Positions 27,417 to 36,086 of a stretch of 64,000 bases of DNA are shown one piece after another (the stretch's first letter is position 1; each line of letters begins with the position of its first letter). A program made the position numbers and the translations under genes. The DNA is from Phenylobacterium deserti (GTDB lineage: Bacteria; Pseudomonadota; Alphaproteobacteria; Caulobacterales; Caulobacteraceae): positions 124,001 to 188,000 of the forward strand of contig CALQQB010000001.1 of the NCBI GenBank assembly GCA_943332615.1. Direction: 5' to 3'. The notes below the pieces were generated by a model. The model was not told the origin of the DNA. It did not search any database and saw only the letters and a program-made list of their open reading frames with translations.

Positions 27417-27466
27417 GGCTCGCCGCCTGGCGACGACGAAGAGCGTGTGCGGGCGTCTTGCGTGCG

Positions 27467-27487
27467 CCCGGGCCATGGTTGCCCGGG
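27467..27487. terminator. hairpin between convergent thiolase and MFS genes
   Basis: CCCGGGC at 27467-27473 and GCCCGGG at 27481-27487 form a seven-pair stem with a seven-base loop (CATGGTT) in the 71-base gap between convergent stops. There is no T run on either side, so it is a possible bidirectional transcription barrier, not a typical intrinsic terminator. Confidence 0.4.
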
Positions 27488-28960
27488 TCAGGACAACACG
27501 CCATGGCGCGCCTTGTCCCGTGGCTTGTGGCCGCTGACTTCCGCCCCCGCATCTGATCTGAGCCGGAGGCAAAGTGCGGTCCCTACCAAGGCCAGAAGCG
27601 CGAGGAAGGCGAAGGCGAGGCGGAAGTCGATCTGTGCGAGCGTGCCGCCGCCGCGCGCATTCCGGGAAGCGTTCAGCACCAAGGCGGAGAGGCTGATCCC
27701 AAGGGCAAGGGCGAGTTGCTGCATCATGCTGGATAGCGTGGCGGCTGAGGCTCGCTTCTCGGCGGTGATATCCGCGAAGGCCAAGGTGCTCATGGCGGTG
27801 CCCTGCATCGAGCGCATGCCGCCGGCGCCGAAGAGGACGAGGGCAACGACCAGCGGCGCGGTTGTCCTGTCGAGGAAGCCGCAGGCGAGGACGGTCAGGG
27901 CGATCGCGAGCCCTGTCGCCAACATCACCCGTCGAAAGCCGAACCGGCGCAGTACAGCCGTCGTGACCACCTTGGTGGCAAGGTTGCCGAGGAAGTAGAC
28001 GAGGAGCCACCAGCCCGCCTGCAGGGGATTGTAGCCCCAGACCGACTGCAGCATGAGCGGCAGCAGGAAGGGTGTCGCCGCCATCCCGATCATGAACAGG
28101 TTGCCGGCGTCCATGGACGTCACCGCAAACGTGGGGGTCCGGATCGGAGCCAGGTCCAGCAGCGGATGGTCGTGGCGCCGGAACCAGACGACGGCGCCTG
28201 CGCCGGTGAGGGCGCCCAAGAGAAGCAGACCGATCGGCTCGGGGCTGAAACCGTCGGACGCAAGGCGGGTCAGGCCATAGATCAGCAGGAAGAGGCTCGC
28301 CCCGGAGATCGCGGCGCCGAAGAGGTCGAGGGGCCTGCGGATCGGTTCGCGGAAATTCGGAATGACAGCCAAGACCAGGCCGACCCCGACGAGGCCGAGC
28401 GGAAGGTTCAGTAGGAAATTCCAGCGCCAGCCGAAATAGGTGGTGATCGCACCCCCGATGACCGGACCGACGACGGGTGCGAAGAGCGCGGGCCAGACGA
28501 TGATCGCGGTCATCCGCAGCAACTCGTGCGGCTTGGCGGCCCGCAGGATCACGAGCCTTCCGACAGGGGTCATCAGCGCCCCGCCAACCCCCTGGACGAC
28601 TCGCGCCCCGATGAACTGGGGAAGGGTCATGGCTACGCCGCAGCCGACGGACGCGAGGGTGAAAATCAGGACGGCGCTCGCGAAGACCGTCCGTGCGCCG
28701 AACCGATCGGCCATCCAGCCGCTGAGCGGAGTGAAGATCGCCAGCGCCAGGATATAGGCGGTGATGCCTGCGTTCATATCGACGGCCTGAACACGCAGTG
28801 TCGCCGCCATCTGGGGCAGCGAGGTGTTCATAATCGCGCCGTCGAGGCCCTGCATGAAGAACGCGGCGGCGACGACGAGGCCGATCACCACCGGTGCATG
28901 GCGGTTCGGCTCGCCAGGCGCGGCGTCGGACCCCGGGTCGCTCCCGGCGTTCGTACTCAC
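27488..28960 (-). CDS. MFS drug:H+ antiporter, DHA2 (14-helix) type
   Basis: 490 residues from a GTG at 28960; upstream in-frame starts are TTG and would overlap the next gene. The first helix carries GLDGAIMNTSLPQMAATLRV, the DHA2 form of motif D, and LSGWMADRFGARTVF is motif A. GARVVQGVGGALMTPVGRLV is motif C-like. Fourteen hydrophobic segments are expected. Family members export drugs, dyes or siderophore-like molecules with proton antiport; the substrate is not known. The gene starts 40 bases after the small membrane protein gene on the same strand. Confidence 0.88.
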   Translation of the reverse strand: MSTNAGSDPGSDAAPGEPNRHAPVVIGLVVAAAFFMQGLDGAIMNTSLPQMAATLRVQAVDMNAGITAYILALAIFTPLSGWMADRFGARTVFASAVLIFTLASVGCGVAMTLPQFIGARVVQGVGGALMTPVGRLVILRAAKPHELLRMTAIIVWPALFAPVVGPVIGGAITTYFGWRWNFLLNLPLGLVGVGLVLAVIPNFREPIRRPLDLFGAAISGASLFLLIYGLTRLASDGFSPEPIGLLLLGALTGAGAVVWFRRHDHPLLDLAPIRTPTFAVTSMDAGNLFMIGMAATPFLLPLMLQSVWGYNPLQAGWWLLVYFLGNLATKVVTTAVLRRFGFRRVMLATGLAIALTVLACGFLDRTTAPLVVALVLFGAGGMRSMQGTAMSTLAFADITAEKRASAATLSSMMQQLALALGISLSALVLNASRNARGGGTLAQIDFRLAFAFLALLALVGTALCLRLRSDAGAEVSGHKPRDKARHGVLS

Positions 28961-29000
28961 GTGATGCGACCGCAGGCGGGTCCGCGCGCCAGCGCGTTGC

Positions 29001-29342
29001 TCATGTGGCGACGCGCGGTCGCGAGAGCGCAATGAAGAGCAGCGCCCCTAGGACGAGCATCGCTTCCAGCCCGCCCGCGGCCACACTTGCATAGGCGAAG
29101 GGCTCGGCGACGAACAACAGCACGCCGGTGACTGAACCCGCGACTGCCAGCACAAGCAGGCCAGTCGGAGCGGGCCGCGCGACGCGCGGTGCGTACAGCA
29201 GAGCGACCACGAGGAGCGCCGCGAGCGCCCAGCAGATGGCTGTATTGGTTCGCTCCAGGACCTTCAGACTCCAGCTCGCGCCCCGCAGACTCACGGCGAT
29301 CGCGCTGTTCTGAAGGCTGATCAGCAGTGACGCGAGGCCCAT
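29001..29342 (-). CDS. small membrane protein of unknown function
   Basis: 113 residues. Hydrophobic stretches at about residues 36-52, 60-80 and 88-108 suggest three membrane helices. I do not recognise the family. The gene lies 40 bases upstream of the DHA2 start and is divergent from the cytochrome c lipoprotein gene; the shared 94-base region carries a GAATTCGAATTCG motif 24 bases from this ATG. Co-regulation with the exported proteins nearby is likely. Confidence 0.6.
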   Translation of the reverse strand: MGLASLLISLQNSAIAVSLRGASWSLKVLERTNTAICWALAALLVVALLYAPRVARPAPTGLLVLAVAGSVTGVLLFVAEPFAYASVAAGGLEAMLVLGALLFIALSRPRVAT

Positions 29343-29365
29343 GGTGATTGCTCTTATAAGAATAA

Positions 29366-29378
29366 GAATTCGAATTCG
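29366..29378. promoter_or_regulatory. GAATTCGAATTCG motif, site A
   Basis: The 13-base motif lies in the divergent region between the small membrane protein and the cytochrome c lipoprotein genes, 24 bases from one ATG and 58 from the other. Flanking bases (AATAA before, TGT after) match site C read on the other strand. Together with sites at 33140-33158 and 38496-38508 it is a candidate operator of the local TetR or AraC regulator. Confidence 0.6.
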
Positions 29379-29436
29379 TGTTGTCGCATATCCGATGTGG
29401 TCCTATCAATGGACGAAAGAGGATCGGAGGAACCAG

Positions 29437-29928
29437 ATGCGTCGTTTCGGAACCCTTGCCGCGGTCGCACTGCTCGCGTCCTGCTCGCCCAAACCCAAGC
29501 CGCCCGAGCCGGCCCCCTTCAACACCGCCATTCCCATCAACGAGGTCATGGCTCATGTCATGGACCCCGCCGCGGACGCGTTCTGGGGCGGCATGGGGAC
29601 CTCCTACACGGTGGCGGGCGAGCGGGACCTTTCGCCGACGACAGAGGCCGAATGGAAGCGCGTCGAGGATGGCGCGGCGACCGTTGTGCTGGCGACCAAC
29701 TCGCTGATGGTCCCCGGCTATCAGCGGGCTCCGATCGCCGACTGGAATCGGCACGCAAAGGGGGTCGCCGACGTCGCGCTTCGCGCAAAGGCGGCGGTCG
29801 AGAAGAAGGACATGGTCGCCATGATGGAGATCGGCGACGAACTCGATCGTGCCTGTGAGGCATGCCACAAGCAGTTCTCCCCGGCGATCGCCAAGCCGTA
29901 TGTCGCGCCTGCGGGGCCGACGAAGTAA
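29437..29928 (+). CDS. c-type cytochrome lipoprotein
   Basis: 163 residues from the ATG at 29437, preceded by GGAGG six bases upstream; longer frames exist but lack this site. The N-terminus is a lipoprotein signal with lipobox LLASC (Cys near residue 16), so the protein should be anchored on the periplasmic face. One haem-binding motif, CEACH, lies near the C-terminus (about residue 144), as in class II (c' or c556-like) cytochromes. The Pro-rich stretch after the lipid anchor is a spacer. The likely role is electron transfer in the periplasm, possibly with the membrane proteins next door. Confidence 0.8.
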   Translation: MRRFGTLAAVALLASCSPKPKPPEPAPFNTAIPINEVMAHVMDPAADAFWGGMGTSYTVAGERDLSPTTEAEWKRVEDGAATVVLATNSLMVPGYQRAPIADWNRHAKGVADVALRAKAAVEKKDMVAMMEIGDELDRACEACHKQFSPAIAKPYVAPAGPTK

Positions 29929-29964
29929 GCCCCGCCCGGGACGGGCGCCGACCCAGTGTCCGCC

Positions 29965-30465
29965 TCAGCCGACGCCCAACACGGGCAGATAGCGGCCGAG
30001 CACGATCACGCTCGCCCAGAGCGCCAGCGACATGGCAGCGACGACCCGCGTCCGTCCCGGAGGCTTTGCGCCTTCCGGTAGGGCCAGGAGCTCGCGGCGT
30101 TCGGCCAGCTCGAACCAGGCCACGTTGAGGCCTGCCAGCATCACGGCGCCCATCTTGACCCAGAACAGTGGGTTGCCCGCGTAGTTGGCGGGGTTGGATG
30201 TGAAGAAGCCGATGCCACTCAACAGGTTGATCACGAAGCCCGCGATCGCCAGGCGCGTGAACACCAGGACCGGCCTGATGGGCCCGCGCAGGAACCCCAC
30301 GAGCCGAAGGTCGACGAGGACCATCGCGCCGATTAGCAGGCAGAGGCCGATGAAGTGAATGGTTTCGAGCGTCGGGAACAGATAGGCGCTGTTGCGGATG
30401 GCCTCGCCGAGCGCGGTATCGTGGATCGCCTGGAGGATGGCGGGATCGATCGTGGGAACGTCCAT
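29965..30465 (-). CDS. four-helix membrane protein (DUF6644-like)
   Basis: 166 residues. Four membrane segments lie at about residues 35-58, 66-87, 100-122 and 138-158. The first contains a conserved-looking His (LETIHFIGLCLLIGAMVLVD) followed by DLRLVGFL, and the second LAIAGFVINLLSGIGFF. This is, from memory, the DUF6644 pattern. The 30480 gene product has the same layout, so they are probably paralogues encoded 14 bases apart. No function is established for the family. The intramembrane His and neighbouring cytochrome genes make a haem or quinone role a reasonable guess only. Confidence 0.75.
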   Translation of the reverse strand: MDVPTIDPAILQAIHDTALGEAIRNSAYLFPTLETIHFIGLCLLIGAMVLVDLRLVGFLRGPIRPVLVFTRLAIAGFVINLLSGIGFFTSNPANYAGNPLFWVKMGAVMLAGLNVAWFELAERRELLALPEGAKPPGRTRVVAAMSLALWASVIVLGRYLPVLGVG

Positions 30466-30479
30466 GCTGCGGACCCCTG

Positions 30480-30965
30480 TCAGACGTATTTGATCGTGTA
30501 GGCGATGATCCGCCCCGAGATGATCGCCGCGGTCCAGAGCAGGAGCATGACGGCGGTGATGCTCTTCGCCCGCGTGGAGGCTGGGCCGCCGGTGCCGAGG
30601 CCGCCTGGCGCCGCCGCCAGCGTCCTCGTCAGCGCCCAGAGCGTCAGGCCACCGAGCGCGATGAAGGTGAGCTTGAGCAGAAAGGGCGGGTTCTCGATGA
30701 GGTGGCGGCCGTTCGCGGCGAACAGAAAGAGACCTGTCAGCAGGTTCAGGCCAAACCCTGCCCAGGCCAGCCGGTAGAGCTGCTCGAAGACATCATAGGG
30801 CAGTGACTTGGAGAGCCCGAGGACACGGGCGCCGAGCATGAACACGATGCCGACCACCACGCCCATCCCGATCGCGTGTCCCGACAGGAGGCCATAGTAG
30901 ACGAGTTGGTTTTCGCTAACCCAGCTTCCCAATGGGGAGCGGCCCAGCCATTCCAGGAACTCCAT
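30480..30965 (-). CDS. four-helix membrane protein (DUF6644-like, paralogue)
   Basis: 161 residues from the ATG at 30965, which follows a GGGGAGA ribosome site; a GTG two codons earlier is less likely. Four hydrophobic segments, with a His in the first (LLSGHAIGMGVVVGIVFMLG) and LAWAGFGLNLLTGLFLFAAN in the second, match the layout of the product encoded at 29965. The gene is upstream of that gene on the same strand and probably co-transcribed. Its promoter lies in the 338-base region divergent from the exported-protein gene at 31304. Confidence 0.75.
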   Translation of the reverse strand: MEFLEWLGRSPLGSWVSENQLVYYGLLSGHAIGMGVVVGIVFMLGARVLGLSKSLPYDVFEQLYRLAWAGFGLNLLTGLFLFAANGRHLIENPPFLLKLTFIALGGLTLWALTRTLAAAPGGLGTGGPASTRAKSITAVMLLLWTAAIISGRIIAYTIKYV

Positions 30966-31303
30966 CCGCACGTCTCCCCATCAGCAATGGTGATCTCACG
31001 CTACGGGAGGGCCGACGTGCGGACTATGACCGGGGCCGATCAATCGGCTGCCGGATTTCGACAGTCAGGCCAGCCGGCTTTGCCTCTGGCGAATTGCGCC
31101 AACCGATTGAACCCCTTTGCCATCGTGGAGAGCGCGCGCGCTCGATAGCGTAGGTGCCTACGGGGGAGGCTTTTCGCGACGGGAGGCCGATCCGCCGGGA
31201 CCACAAACCCGGGAGTGGTGAGCGCCAGTCCTGCCAGCGCCGCGTTCAGTGCGGCTGGGCATGGTTCGCGCCCATCGTCCTGCCGCGAGAGGCTAGCCGG
31301 AAG
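30966..31303. promoter_or_regulatory. divergent promoter region with palindrome at 31035-31048
   Basis: 338 bases between divergent starts with no supported gene. It contains the palindrome GCCGATCAATCGGC (31035-31048), six-pair arms around CA, which could be an operator. The GAATTCG motif of the neighbouring promoters is not present here. Confidence 0.4.
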
Positions 31304-32206
31304 ATGCGCTTCGTTCTTACCTTCATTTTCGGCGCCTGCCTTTGCCTCGCCGGGGCGAATCCGGCGCTCGCGCAGTTTCCAGACAACATCACCGCCAAGA
31401 TGCAGGCGGGCCCCAAGTTCCCATGCCCGCCTGGTGGCTACTATCCGCCGATGTACGGCATCGTCGGCCGCAATGCCGGGGACGGACCCGCCCCGACCGA
31501 GGCTGTCAGCCCTTGCACGCCCCCTGAGGTCGTCGCCGCAGCGACATCGCTCGGCATGGCGCGCTCGCACTTCAATTCCCCGCTCGGCGTGAAGGCGGTC
31601 ATGACCATCATGTTCACTGCGCAGGGGACCTTTGCGACCGACGGCAAGACCGCGCGCCCGATCGAGAAGCTCGACTTCCACGTCCACTACGGACTGCCGG
31701 GAGCTCGGCTGATGGTGAAGGTCGGCGAGAAACTGGACATCACCGCCCTCAACGACGACGCCGCCTGGAAAGAGATCTCGGAGGGCGGCGCGGCGACGCC
31801 GGCCATGAACCGTGGCCGCGAGATGCTCGCGCTCACCAAGCTGACCCCGGCCGGCGCGCTTTGGTCGGTTATCGAGGCCGAAGGCCACACCCAGGTCAGC
31901 CACGTCGGCGGCAAGACCGTGCTGCGCGGCGCGAGCCCCTACGATGGCATGGACGTGACGGTGACCCTGGACGCCAACGATCGGCCGGAAAGTGTCAAGG
32001 TCGTCGACGGGAAGACCACCTATGGTGCGACGTTCGGCGACTACACGGACGGCTTCGAGTCCCTCTTCCTGTTTGTCTTCCCCAAGCATCTTGCGTGGAC
32101 GAAGAACGGCCGGCCGTTCGCCGACCTGACGGTGACCGCCTACAAGACCAATCCCTACGTGGTCTTCCCGGTGCCCGAGAACGTGAAGCATGCGAGCGCC
32201 AAGTGA
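31304..32206 (+). CDS. exported protein of unknown function
   Basis: 300 residues from the ATG at 31304; a frame extends further upstream, but this start gives a clean signal peptide (basic MR, hydrophobic FVLTFIFGACLCLAG, cleavage after PALAQ). The mature part has two early Cys, in FPCPPGGYYPPMYG and SPCTPPEVV, and a central beta-rich segment with VTLDANDRPESVKVVDGKTT. I do not recognise a domain. It is followed 36 bases later by another exported protein gene on the same strand. Together with the DUF6152-like gene they form a set of periplasmic proteins that often occur together, from memory, in proteobacterial and acidobacterial genomes. Confidence 0.75.
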   Translation: MRFVLTFIFGACLCLAGANPALAQFPDNITAKMQAGPKFPCPPGGYYPPMYGIVGRNAGDGPAPTEAVSPCTPPEVVAAATSLGMARSHFNSPLGVKAVMTIMFTAQGTFATDGKTARPIEKLDFHVHYGLPGARLMVKVGEKLDITALNDDAAWKEISEGGAATPAMNRGREMLALTKLTPAGALWSVIEAEGHTQVSHVGGKTVLRGASPYDGMDVTVTLDANDRPESVKVVDGKTTYGATFGDYTDGFESLFLFVFPKHLAWTKNGRPFADLTVTAYKTNPYVVFPVPENVKHASAK

Positions 32207-32242
32207 TCGGCTCGCCCAAGACCATCGTGCAAGGAGCGTGAC

Positions 32243-33121
32243 GTGAACACAGCATGGCGCCTCGCCTCAGCGGCGGCGGTTCTGATAGTGGCGGGAGCCG
32301 CCCCGGCGGAGCTCACGGCCCAACCTGCGGGTCAGACGCAGGTCGTGGACCCCTCGACCTACCATCCGACCAAAAAGCGGATCTCGCCCTTTGCAGCCTA
32401 TGCGGCGGCCCAGCAGACCAATCCGTTGGGCAAGCTGCCGACGCCACGCACGGCGGATGGAAAGCCCGATCTGACCGGCTTCTGGGGCAGCATTCCATCA
32501 CTGGCTGGGCCGGGTGGCATCCGCATCGATGGCTCCTTCGAACCCGACCAGGCAGCGTTGCAGCGCGCGTCCGGCTGGGAGAAGCCCCTCTACAAGCCGG
32601 AATTCTGGGACAAGGTCCGCAGCCTGGACTTCAGCAAGGTCGATGTGGACACCGTGTTCAACTGCTTCCCGCCGGGTGTCCCGCGTACCAATGTGCCGTC
32701 GCAGATCATCCAGACGCCCACGCAGACCGTGCTCATCTATGGCGGCCTGCGGACCCGGGTTGTGCCGACGGATGGCCGAAAGCTGACCCCGGAAGACGAG
32801 GACATGTCGACCTTCGATGGCATTTCGGTGGGCCGCTGGGAGGGCGACACCTTGGTCGTGGAGTCCGTCGGATTCACCGACGTCTCCTGGCTGCAGTGGC
32901 AGGGCTACTTCCACACCAACCAGATGAAGGTGACCGAGCGGTTCCGCCGGCAAGGGAACCTCCTGTTCTACGATTTCACCGTCAACGATCCCGACGTCCT
33001 GATGGAACCGTGGACCCAGGGCACGCTGGTGCAGCGGTTGCTGCCGGCCAACGGGCGGGTGGGAGAGTACGACCCTTGCGTGGTTCTTGAGCCATCCGGC
33101 GACCCCTACATGCGCGGGTAG
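32243..33121 (+). CDS. exported protein of unknown function
   Basis: 292 residues from a GTG at 32243 with AAGGAG six bases upstream. A signal peptide (about residues 1-26, ending near ELTAQ) is followed by a low-complexity linker and then GKPDLTGFWGSIPSLAG, a block common in a family of exported proteins of unknown function, and GRWEGDTLVVESVGFTD with FHTNQMKVTERFRR. The blocks suggest a beta-rich domain. The stop lies 18 bases before the GAATTCG repeat (site B). Confidence 0.75.
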   Translation: MNTAWRLASAAAVLIVAGAAPAELTAQPAGQTQVVDPSTYHPTKKRISPFAAYAAAQQTNPLGKLPTPRTADGKPDLTGFWGSIPSLAGPGGIRIDGSFEPDQAALQRASGWEKPLYKPEFWDKVRSLDFSKVDVDTVFNCFPPGVPRTNVPSQIIQTPTQTVLIYGGLRTRVVPTDGRKLTPEDEDMSTFDGISVGRWEGDTLVVESVGFTDVSWLQWQGYFHTNQMKVTERFRRQGNLLFYDFTVNDPDVLMEPWTQGTLVQRLLPANGRVGEYDPCVVLEPSGDPYMRG

Positions 33122-33139
33122 TGCCGGCGGTTGCGACTA

Positions 33140-33158
33140 GAATTCGAATTCGAATTCG
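33140..33158. promoter_or_regulatory. GAATTCG triple repeat, site B
   Basis: GAATTC occurs three times in register (GAATTCGAATTCGAATTCG), giving the longest copy of the motif. It ends 49 bases upstream of the DUF6152-like start at 33208 and lies just after the 32243 gene. It is a candidate operator of the same regulator as sites A and C. Confidence 0.6.
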
Positions 33159-33207
33159 CATATTGTGAAATCTGCCGGCCGGACGGCAACGCAAGAAGGA
33201 TGAAGTC

Positions 33208-33597
33208 ATGAGGAAAATCCTGGGCGCACTGGTGGCTGCGGCCGCCATTACCAGCACCGTCGCCGTGATCCCCGCGTTCGCGCATCACAACGCCAATGCT
33301 CAATGGTTCACCGACAGGGATGTGCCGGTGACGGGCGTGCTGAAGGAGCTGCGGGACATCAGTCCCCACGCTCATTGGCTTGTGGAGGTGAAGAACGCAC
33401 AGGGCGGCCTAGACGTCTGGGACCTGGAAGCCATCAGCGCCAACGCCCTGCGTCGCCAGGGCATCATGGTCAAGCAACTGATCAAGCCGGGGCAGAGCTA
33501 TACCTTCTACACCGCGCCCTCGCGCGACGGGTCCAAGACGGCCTTCATCAAAGGTATCCTGCTGAACGGCAAACGCGTCGATTTCGTCCGGCTGTAG
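33208..33597 (+). CDS. small exported protein (DUF6152-like)
   Basis: 129 residues. A signal peptide ends near AFAHH, and the mature protein begins with the HHNANAQWFTDRDVPVTGVL block and HAHWLVEVKN, the usual start of DUF6152 members from memory. The later part, RRQGIMVKQLIKPGQSYTF, is a small beta domain. The function is unknown; His residues at the mature N-terminus could bind metal. A ribosome site (AGAAGGA) and site B precede it, and a strong terminator follows. Confidence 0.8.
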   Translation: MRKILGALVAAAAITSTVAVIPAFAHHNANAQWFTDRDVPVTGVLKELRDISPHAHWLVEVKNAQGGLDVWDLEAISANALRRQGIMVKQLIKPGQSYTFYTAPSRDGSKTAFIKGILLNGKRVDFVRL

Positions 33598-33626
33598 TTC
33601 GGAACGCGTACTCATCAGACCACAAG

Positions 33627-33660
33627 CGCCACCCCAGGTCGGCCTGGGGTGGCGTTTTTG
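33627..33660 (+). terminator. strong intrinsic terminator after the DUF6152-like gene
   Basis: A perfect 12-pair stem (CGCCACCCCAGG at 33627-33638 and CCTGGGGTGGCG at 33643-33654) with loop TCGG is followed by TTTTTG. It sits 30 bases after the stop at 33597, on the plus strand, and ends the exported-protein gene set. Confidence 0.9.
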
Positions 33661-33684
33661 CGTTGTGGGCTGCGAAGCCTGACC

Positions 33685-35880
33685 TCAACGGGTCGGTAGC
33701 GGCCGATAGAGCCCCGGTTCGGGATAGGAGAGCCAGGTGCCGGCCGGTCGAACCTGCCCCACGGGCCGTTGCCTGTAGTCACAGACGCCGTCCGGGAAGA
33801 TCTCCTGAAGACGGGCGAGTTGGTAGCCGCTCAGCGGTTTGGCGTAGCTGTCGGCGCGAACAGGACGCAGAGCGCACTTCAAATGCAGGCGAGCCAGCGG
33901 CTCGCCGGCGGCCATGCGGGGATCGGCGTGTGACGGGAACTCGGCCATGCAGGACTTTCCATCCGACGATGAGAGATCGTGGCGGCGCCCGGCTGTATCG
34001 AAGCAGGCATCCTGGAGCGTGCGCGGCCGGTTCGCTACGACCTTCCGGGCGCGCGGCGCCGCCGTGCCATCTGCCGCGATGGCCCTGAGCCAGGCGTCCA
34101 TCGCGGCGATCGCTTCGCGGGTGGCGACGCGCATCGGCGAGTCGGATCCGGCCATGTCTTCGCGGAGAGAGCCCCGGGTCGCGGTGGTCCAGCTCACGAA
34201 GTTTCTGGACTGGCCATTGGCTCCCTCCCAGCGGGCGCGGGCGACCTCCGTGGTCTGAGCGGTGTGCACGTCGGGCGGCAGGGTCTTGTCGAGATAGGAG
34301 CGCAGGTCGAGGATCGGAACGGCATCCATCCCGATGCCCTGGTTCACACGACCCGTCGCGTAGGCGGTATGCAGCGCCTGGGGATCCGCGCGCATCCGCT
34401 GGGGTACGATCTGGGCATCAGCGTTGAAGCCGCCGATCCGACGGTTCAGGTCGGCAAACTGATCAAAAGTGATCAGACCGTGGTTGAAGGCGGCGAGCCC
34501 ATATTGGACCCCGACATTGTCGAGCGGTGATCGGGACGAGCCGTCGGGGCGCCGACCCCAGATGTTCACTGCATTGTCGAAGTAGCCGCAGCGCACGCCG
34601 TCCGGGCTGGTCTTCGGGTCGTAGAGGCGCCGCGTCTGTGGCGCGCCGAGGGAGCCCGCCACGCCGCCGCCTTCCTGAGCTGTGACAAAGGCGGTTGCGT
34701 CACAGCCGGAGCCAAGCGGCGAGACCCAACGGGGCAAGTAGTTGAACCACGCCTTCGCGCAGTGGTCGTAGCTCGGAAAGCCGACCACCGCGCTCTTCTG
34801 CGCGTCTGTCCAGCCCGCCGCGGCGCTGAGATAGTTGTGCAGGAGGGGACAGTCAGCGCCGCTGGCCAGGGTGGTCAGCGTATCCGGGAAGCTGCGCTCG
34901 GGGATGATCCCGTCGAGGATGCCAGGGTAGTTGGCGACAATCAGGTTCTGCTGCATGGAGCCGCCGGAACCGCCCCAACCGATGGTGAAGCGCGGTGGGC
35001 CGAACGTCTCGATGAACCGCTCCTTGACCATCATGGCCGTCTCGGCCGCGGTCACGTCGTTACAGTTCTGCCCAAGGGTATTAAGTGTCGCTGTGGCGAT
35101 TGCGTAGCCCAGTTCCAACGGGTCGTTGCCGAACTCGGGATGGTTGACGACGCCGACGGTCGCGCGCCCCTGCCTGTAGGCCGCCCCGCATCCCCCGCCG
35201 AATGCGTAGACCAGTCGGCCATTCCAACCCTTCGGGGGGCTGAGCGGAGAGACCGCTTCCTCGGGCCGGGCCAGGACGGCCACCTGATAGATCGCCCGGT
35301 TGACCACCCCAGTCTCCAGCCGGACGACGTAGTCAACGGTCGCGCCGTCCTTGGTTGTCGCCTTCGCGACGTCGGCCGCCGAGGGTCCGTCGGCGCGGTA
35401 AGGTTTCAGCTGCCCGTCGGTGACGGACTTATAGAGGTACTGAACCTTAGTCGGCGCCCAGCAATCCAGCTCGCGCGCTGGCCCAAGCGTCCCGCCATCG
35501 GGGAGCTTGAAGGCGTGGGTCTCGCACACGAAGGGGCTCTGGTGCGGGCCGGAGAAGACCGGCCCCCCGCCCGGGTAGTTGATCAGCGTTAGCTTCGCGG
35601 AGGCCCCGCGGTTCACAACCTCAATCACGTTGCGCCCTTCTCGTAGCCCCGTGACCAGTCCCAGCCGGCCCGCGCGATCGGTCGTCGGCTGAAACGCCGC
35701 CCTGGCCGGCCGGCCGTTGACCATCACTCGGCCAACGGCGGGAACCTCCACGAACGCGTCTCCCCCGGTGACGGCCCAGGGGGGGGACGAGAGGACGCGA
35801 ATGGCCGGTTTCGCACTCGCGTGCGCAGCCGCGGCCAGCAGCAAGGCGCCGACGGCGGCGATCAGGACGAAGGTTTTCAT
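33685..35880 (-). CDS. large exported protein with hydrolase-like Ser motif (DUF6351-like)
   Basis: 731 residues from the ATG at 35880, which starts a clean signal peptide (MKTFVLIAAVGALLLAAAAH, then ASAK). The body has a hydrolase-like elbow, IGWGGSGGSMQQNL, with Gly-Gly-Ser-Gly-Gly around the Ser, then many paired Cys, as in tannase/feruloyl-esterase relatives. From memory this is the DUF6351 layout, of unknown substrate. It is likely periplasmic or outer-membrane associated and might release aromatic or other acids from esters. The gene is convergent with the DUF6152 set and divergent from the TetR gene. Confidence 0.7.
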   Translation of the reverse strand: MKTFVLIAAVGALLLAAAAHASAKPAIRVLSSPPWAVTGGDAFVEVPAVGRVMVNGRPARAAFQPTTDRAGRLGLVTGLREGRNVIEVVNRGASAKLTLINYPGGGPVFSGPHQSPFVCETHAFKLPDGGTLGPARELDCWAPTKVQYLYKSVTDGQLKPYRADGPSAADVAKATTKDGATVDYVVRLETGVVNRAIYQVAVLARPEEAVSPLSPPKGWNGRLVYAFGGGCGAAYRQGRATVGVVNHPEFGNDPLELGYAIATATLNTLGQNCNDVTAAETAMMVKERFIETFGPPRFTIGWGGSGGSMQQNLIVANYPGILDGIIPERSFPDTLTTLASGADCPLLHNYLSAAAGWTDAQKSAVVGFPSYDHCAKAWFNYLPRWVSPLGSGCDATAFVTAQEGGGVAGSLGAPQTRRLYDPKTSPDGVRCGYFDNAVNIWGRRPDGSSRSPLDNVGVQYGLAAFNHGLITFDQFADLNRRIGGFNADAQIVPQRMRADPQALHTAYATGRVNQGIGMDAVPILDLRSYLDKTLPPDVHTAQTTEVARARWEGANGQSRNFVSWTTATRGSLREDMAGSDSPMRVATREAIAAMDAWLRAIAADGTAAPRARKVVANRPRTLQDACFDTAGRRHDLSSSDGKSCMAEFPSHADPRMAAGEPLARLHLKCALRPVRADSYAKPLSGYQLARLQEIFPDGVCDYRQRPVGQVRPAGTWLSYPEPGLYRPLPTR

Positions 35881-36086
35881 CGAGCCGATGTTCCAGCACA
35901 CGCCCATCGACGCGTGGACGCGTCTGGGCTTCGCCCAGGATCATTCGGCGCGCGGGGAGTTCCGCCTATGGCGGAAACGATCAATCGACCGCCGCGATGC
36001 GCCAACTTTGCCAGCACCAATTGCGACTCCGGCCCCGCGGTGTTTTACCTCCATGGACTGTTCGACCGTGAGAAGGTGATGGCCCA

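Noticed and set aside
28957-29868. A 303-codon minus-strand frame over the cytochrome c and small membrane protein genes
   Set aside because: It overlaps a lipoprotein with CEACH haem motif and a hydrophobic protein in better frames, and translates the GAATTCG repeat as Asn-Ser repeats.
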